A DNA stretch of 64,000 nucleotides from Desulfotruncus alcoholivorax DSM 16058 (lineage in GTDB: Bacteria; Bacillota; Desulfotomaculia; Desulfotomaculales; Desulfallaceae): the NCBI RefSeq assembly GCF_000430885.1, contig NZ_AUMW01000010.1:1-64000 (forward strand), read 5' to 3'. Under the pieces are notes generated by a model. That model was not told where the DNA came from, ran no database searches, and worked only from the letters and a program-made list of their open reading frames with translations. This document shows, piece by piece, positions 63,136 through 64,000 of this stretch (its first letter is position 1; every line of letters starts with the position of its first letter). The position numbers and the translations under genes are program-made.

Positions 63136-63173
63136 AACGGGGCAGGACCTTACATGGTTCTGTCCCGTTTTAC
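63136..63173 (+). terminator. Terminator after acsA
   Basis: AACGGGGCAGGACC and GGTTCTGTCCCGTT pair with a bulge and one mismatch across TTACAT, then TTTACC. Confidence 0.7.
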
Positions 63174-63286
63174 CTTTTAATACCTTCTTTTTTATTATGT
63201 TACTGCAGGAATAGTTGCAACACCGTCGAATAGTATTTATGGAAACCAATATTTAGAATATTAAAATAATTAAGGCGGGACATCAA

Positions 63287-64000
63287 ATGCCCAATATGGG
63301 TTACGATACAAAACGATTTCTTGTTATCTGGGCTGTGGTCTATGCAGCCACTTTATGTTTGATCTACTTTATCCGACCGCAGCTTTGGGTTGCTGCAGGA
63401 TTGCTAACTCTGGCCGGACTTTTAACAGTTATACTTATATTATTTAACACCAATAAGACGGCAAACGAAACAAATTCCGAGGAACCACTTGACCCAACAT
63501 TACAAATTGCCAACCAGACATTACCCTTTTTACGCAGGGGGTTAAATGAGGAAACAGCCAGCAATACTGCTGAAATTATTAAAAAAATAGCAGACGTTGC
63601 TGCAGTAGCCATCACAGATCGAGAAAAAGTGTTGGCATATATCGGAGCAGGATCGGACCACCATCAAGCCGGTGGGCCAATTATGACAATTGCTACCAAA
63701 GAAGTAATTAAAACAGGCCAAATGAAAGTAGTCCGGGACGGATACGGGTTGGATTGTCCCGTCCCCAATTGCCCGCTTCAATCAGCTGTAATAGTGCCTT
63801 TAATTTGCAGGAGCGAGGTTACGGGTACAATTAAACTTTACCAAACCCAGCAGGGTGAAATGCACACTTCAATAATAAGACTGGCGGTGGGGGTTGCCCA
63901 AATTCTAGGCATGCAAATGGAACTGGCTGAATTAGACAGGCAGGTTCAATTGGTTACCAAAGCAGAGCTTGATGCACTGCAGGCTCAAATTAACCCGCAT
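63287..64000 (+). CDS. LytS-type sensor histidine kinase, 5' part (cut by the window edge)
   Basis: The open frame from the ATG at 63287 runs 238 codons to the window end. It has two hydrophobic helices (FLVIWAVVYAATLCLIYF, VAAGLLTLAGLLTVILI), a GAF-like domain (about 80-215) with a Cys-containing loop DCPVPNCPLQSAVIVPL, and the start of a His_kinase domain: ELDALQAQINPH, in which the last residue is the predicted phospho-acceptor His. This is typical of LytS/YehU kinases. GGCGGGAC precedes the start. The ATPase domain lies beyond the window. Confidence 0.88.
   Translation, partial: MPNMGYDTKRFLVIWAVVYAATLCLIYFIRPQLWVAAGLLTLAGLLTVILILFNTNKTANETNSEEPLDPTLQIANQTLPFLRRGLNEETASNTAEIIKKIADVAAVAITDREKVLAYIGAGSDHHQAGGPIMTIATKEVIKTGQMKVVRDGYGLDCPVPNCPLQSAVIVPLICRSEVTGTIKLYQTQQGEMHTSIIRLAVGVAQILGMQMELAELDRQVQLVTKAELDALQAQINPH

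Noticed and set aside
1-64000. CRISPR arrays, riboswitches of known class, prophage or integrated plasmid
   Set aside because: No regularly spaced direct repeats, no T-box, cobalamin or SAM leader motif, and no phage structural or integrase genes were found by eye; a model search could still find divergent riboswitches.

Overview
The window looks like chromosome from an anaerobic, spore-forming, low-to-mid GC Firmicute of the Desulfotomaculum/Pelotomaculum (Peptococcaceae) type. The clues are strong GGAGG ribosome sites with many TTG and GTG starts, sporulation or germination genes (GerMN lipoprotein, GerW/YtfJ-like protein, CotF/DUF3231-like domain), an HdrCBA electron-transfer cluster, a selenocysteine formate dehydrogenase with NuoE/NuoF-type partners, and five acyl-CoA-forming ligases or related acyl-CoA enzymes. 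The genus is an inference; no rRNA is present.

Layout. 0-7.7 kb: an IS transposase start at the left edge, a Met-rich exported protein, a diguanylate cyclase, a DUF3231-membrane fusion, a methyltransferase, an enoyl-CoA hydratase and rubrerythrin, with decayed gene pieces between them (histidine kinase, FAD oxidoreductase, Nudix). 7.8-19 kb: HtrA protease, an OmpR/histidine-kinase pair, poly-gamma-glutamate hydrolase, a ParA-like ATPase, a quinate-dehydrogenase-like/SCP2/APC-permease set, L,D-transpeptidase, GerMN lipoprotein and a Gfo/Idh/MocA oxidoreductase. 19.6-26.2 kb: a four-SH3 amidase, then a compact run of 2-hydroxyacyl-CoA-dehydratase-like protein, its activator ATPase, MBL hydrolase, rph, rdgB and a YfcE-type phosphoesterase. 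26.4-27.2 kb: a frameshifted coiled-coil gene and three tRNAs (Gly, Arg, Leu) behind a consensus promoter. 27.6-32.2 kb: hdrC-hdrB-hdrA, with a double-length HdrA. 32.3-43.9 kb: macrodomain protein, threonine synthase, adenine deaminase, small zinc-ribbon proteins, acetoacetyl-CoA synthetase, sirtuin and an EEP nuclease. 44.0-44.2 kb: a GC-rich, highly structured, probably non-coding RNA element. 44.3-49.5 kb: tsaD, a radical SAM-PDZ-DUF512 protein, phenylacetate-CoA ligase with its ACT protein, and 5-formyl-THF cyclo-ligase. 49.6-55.7 kb: the NADH/ferredoxin-linked formate dehydrogenase operon. 56-64 kb: acyl-CoA ligase, HD-GYP phosphodiesterase, Na/Pi cotransporter, acetyl/propionyl-CoA synthetase and the start of a LytS-type sensor kinase.

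How the genes fit together. The Hdr cluster and the Nuo-like/formate dehydrogenase operon are the redox core: they would move electrons among NADH, ferredoxin, thiol/disulfide carriers and formate/CO2. The ligases (acetoacetate, phenylacetate, long-chain acyl, acetate/propionate) feed acids into CoA thioesters, as expected for a syntrophic or sulfate-reducing acid degrader.

Items most worth a second look: the structured RNA at 43996-44208, whose long-range helices and possible pseudoknot recall HEARO/omega RNA but which has no IscB gene beside it; a 75-codon ORF at 33006-33233 that continues cleanly through an in-frame TGA followed by a hairpin (new selenoprotein or fresh nonsense mutation); the Sec codon and SECIS-like hairpin of fdhA; and a dispersed hairpin repeat family present in at least four copies.
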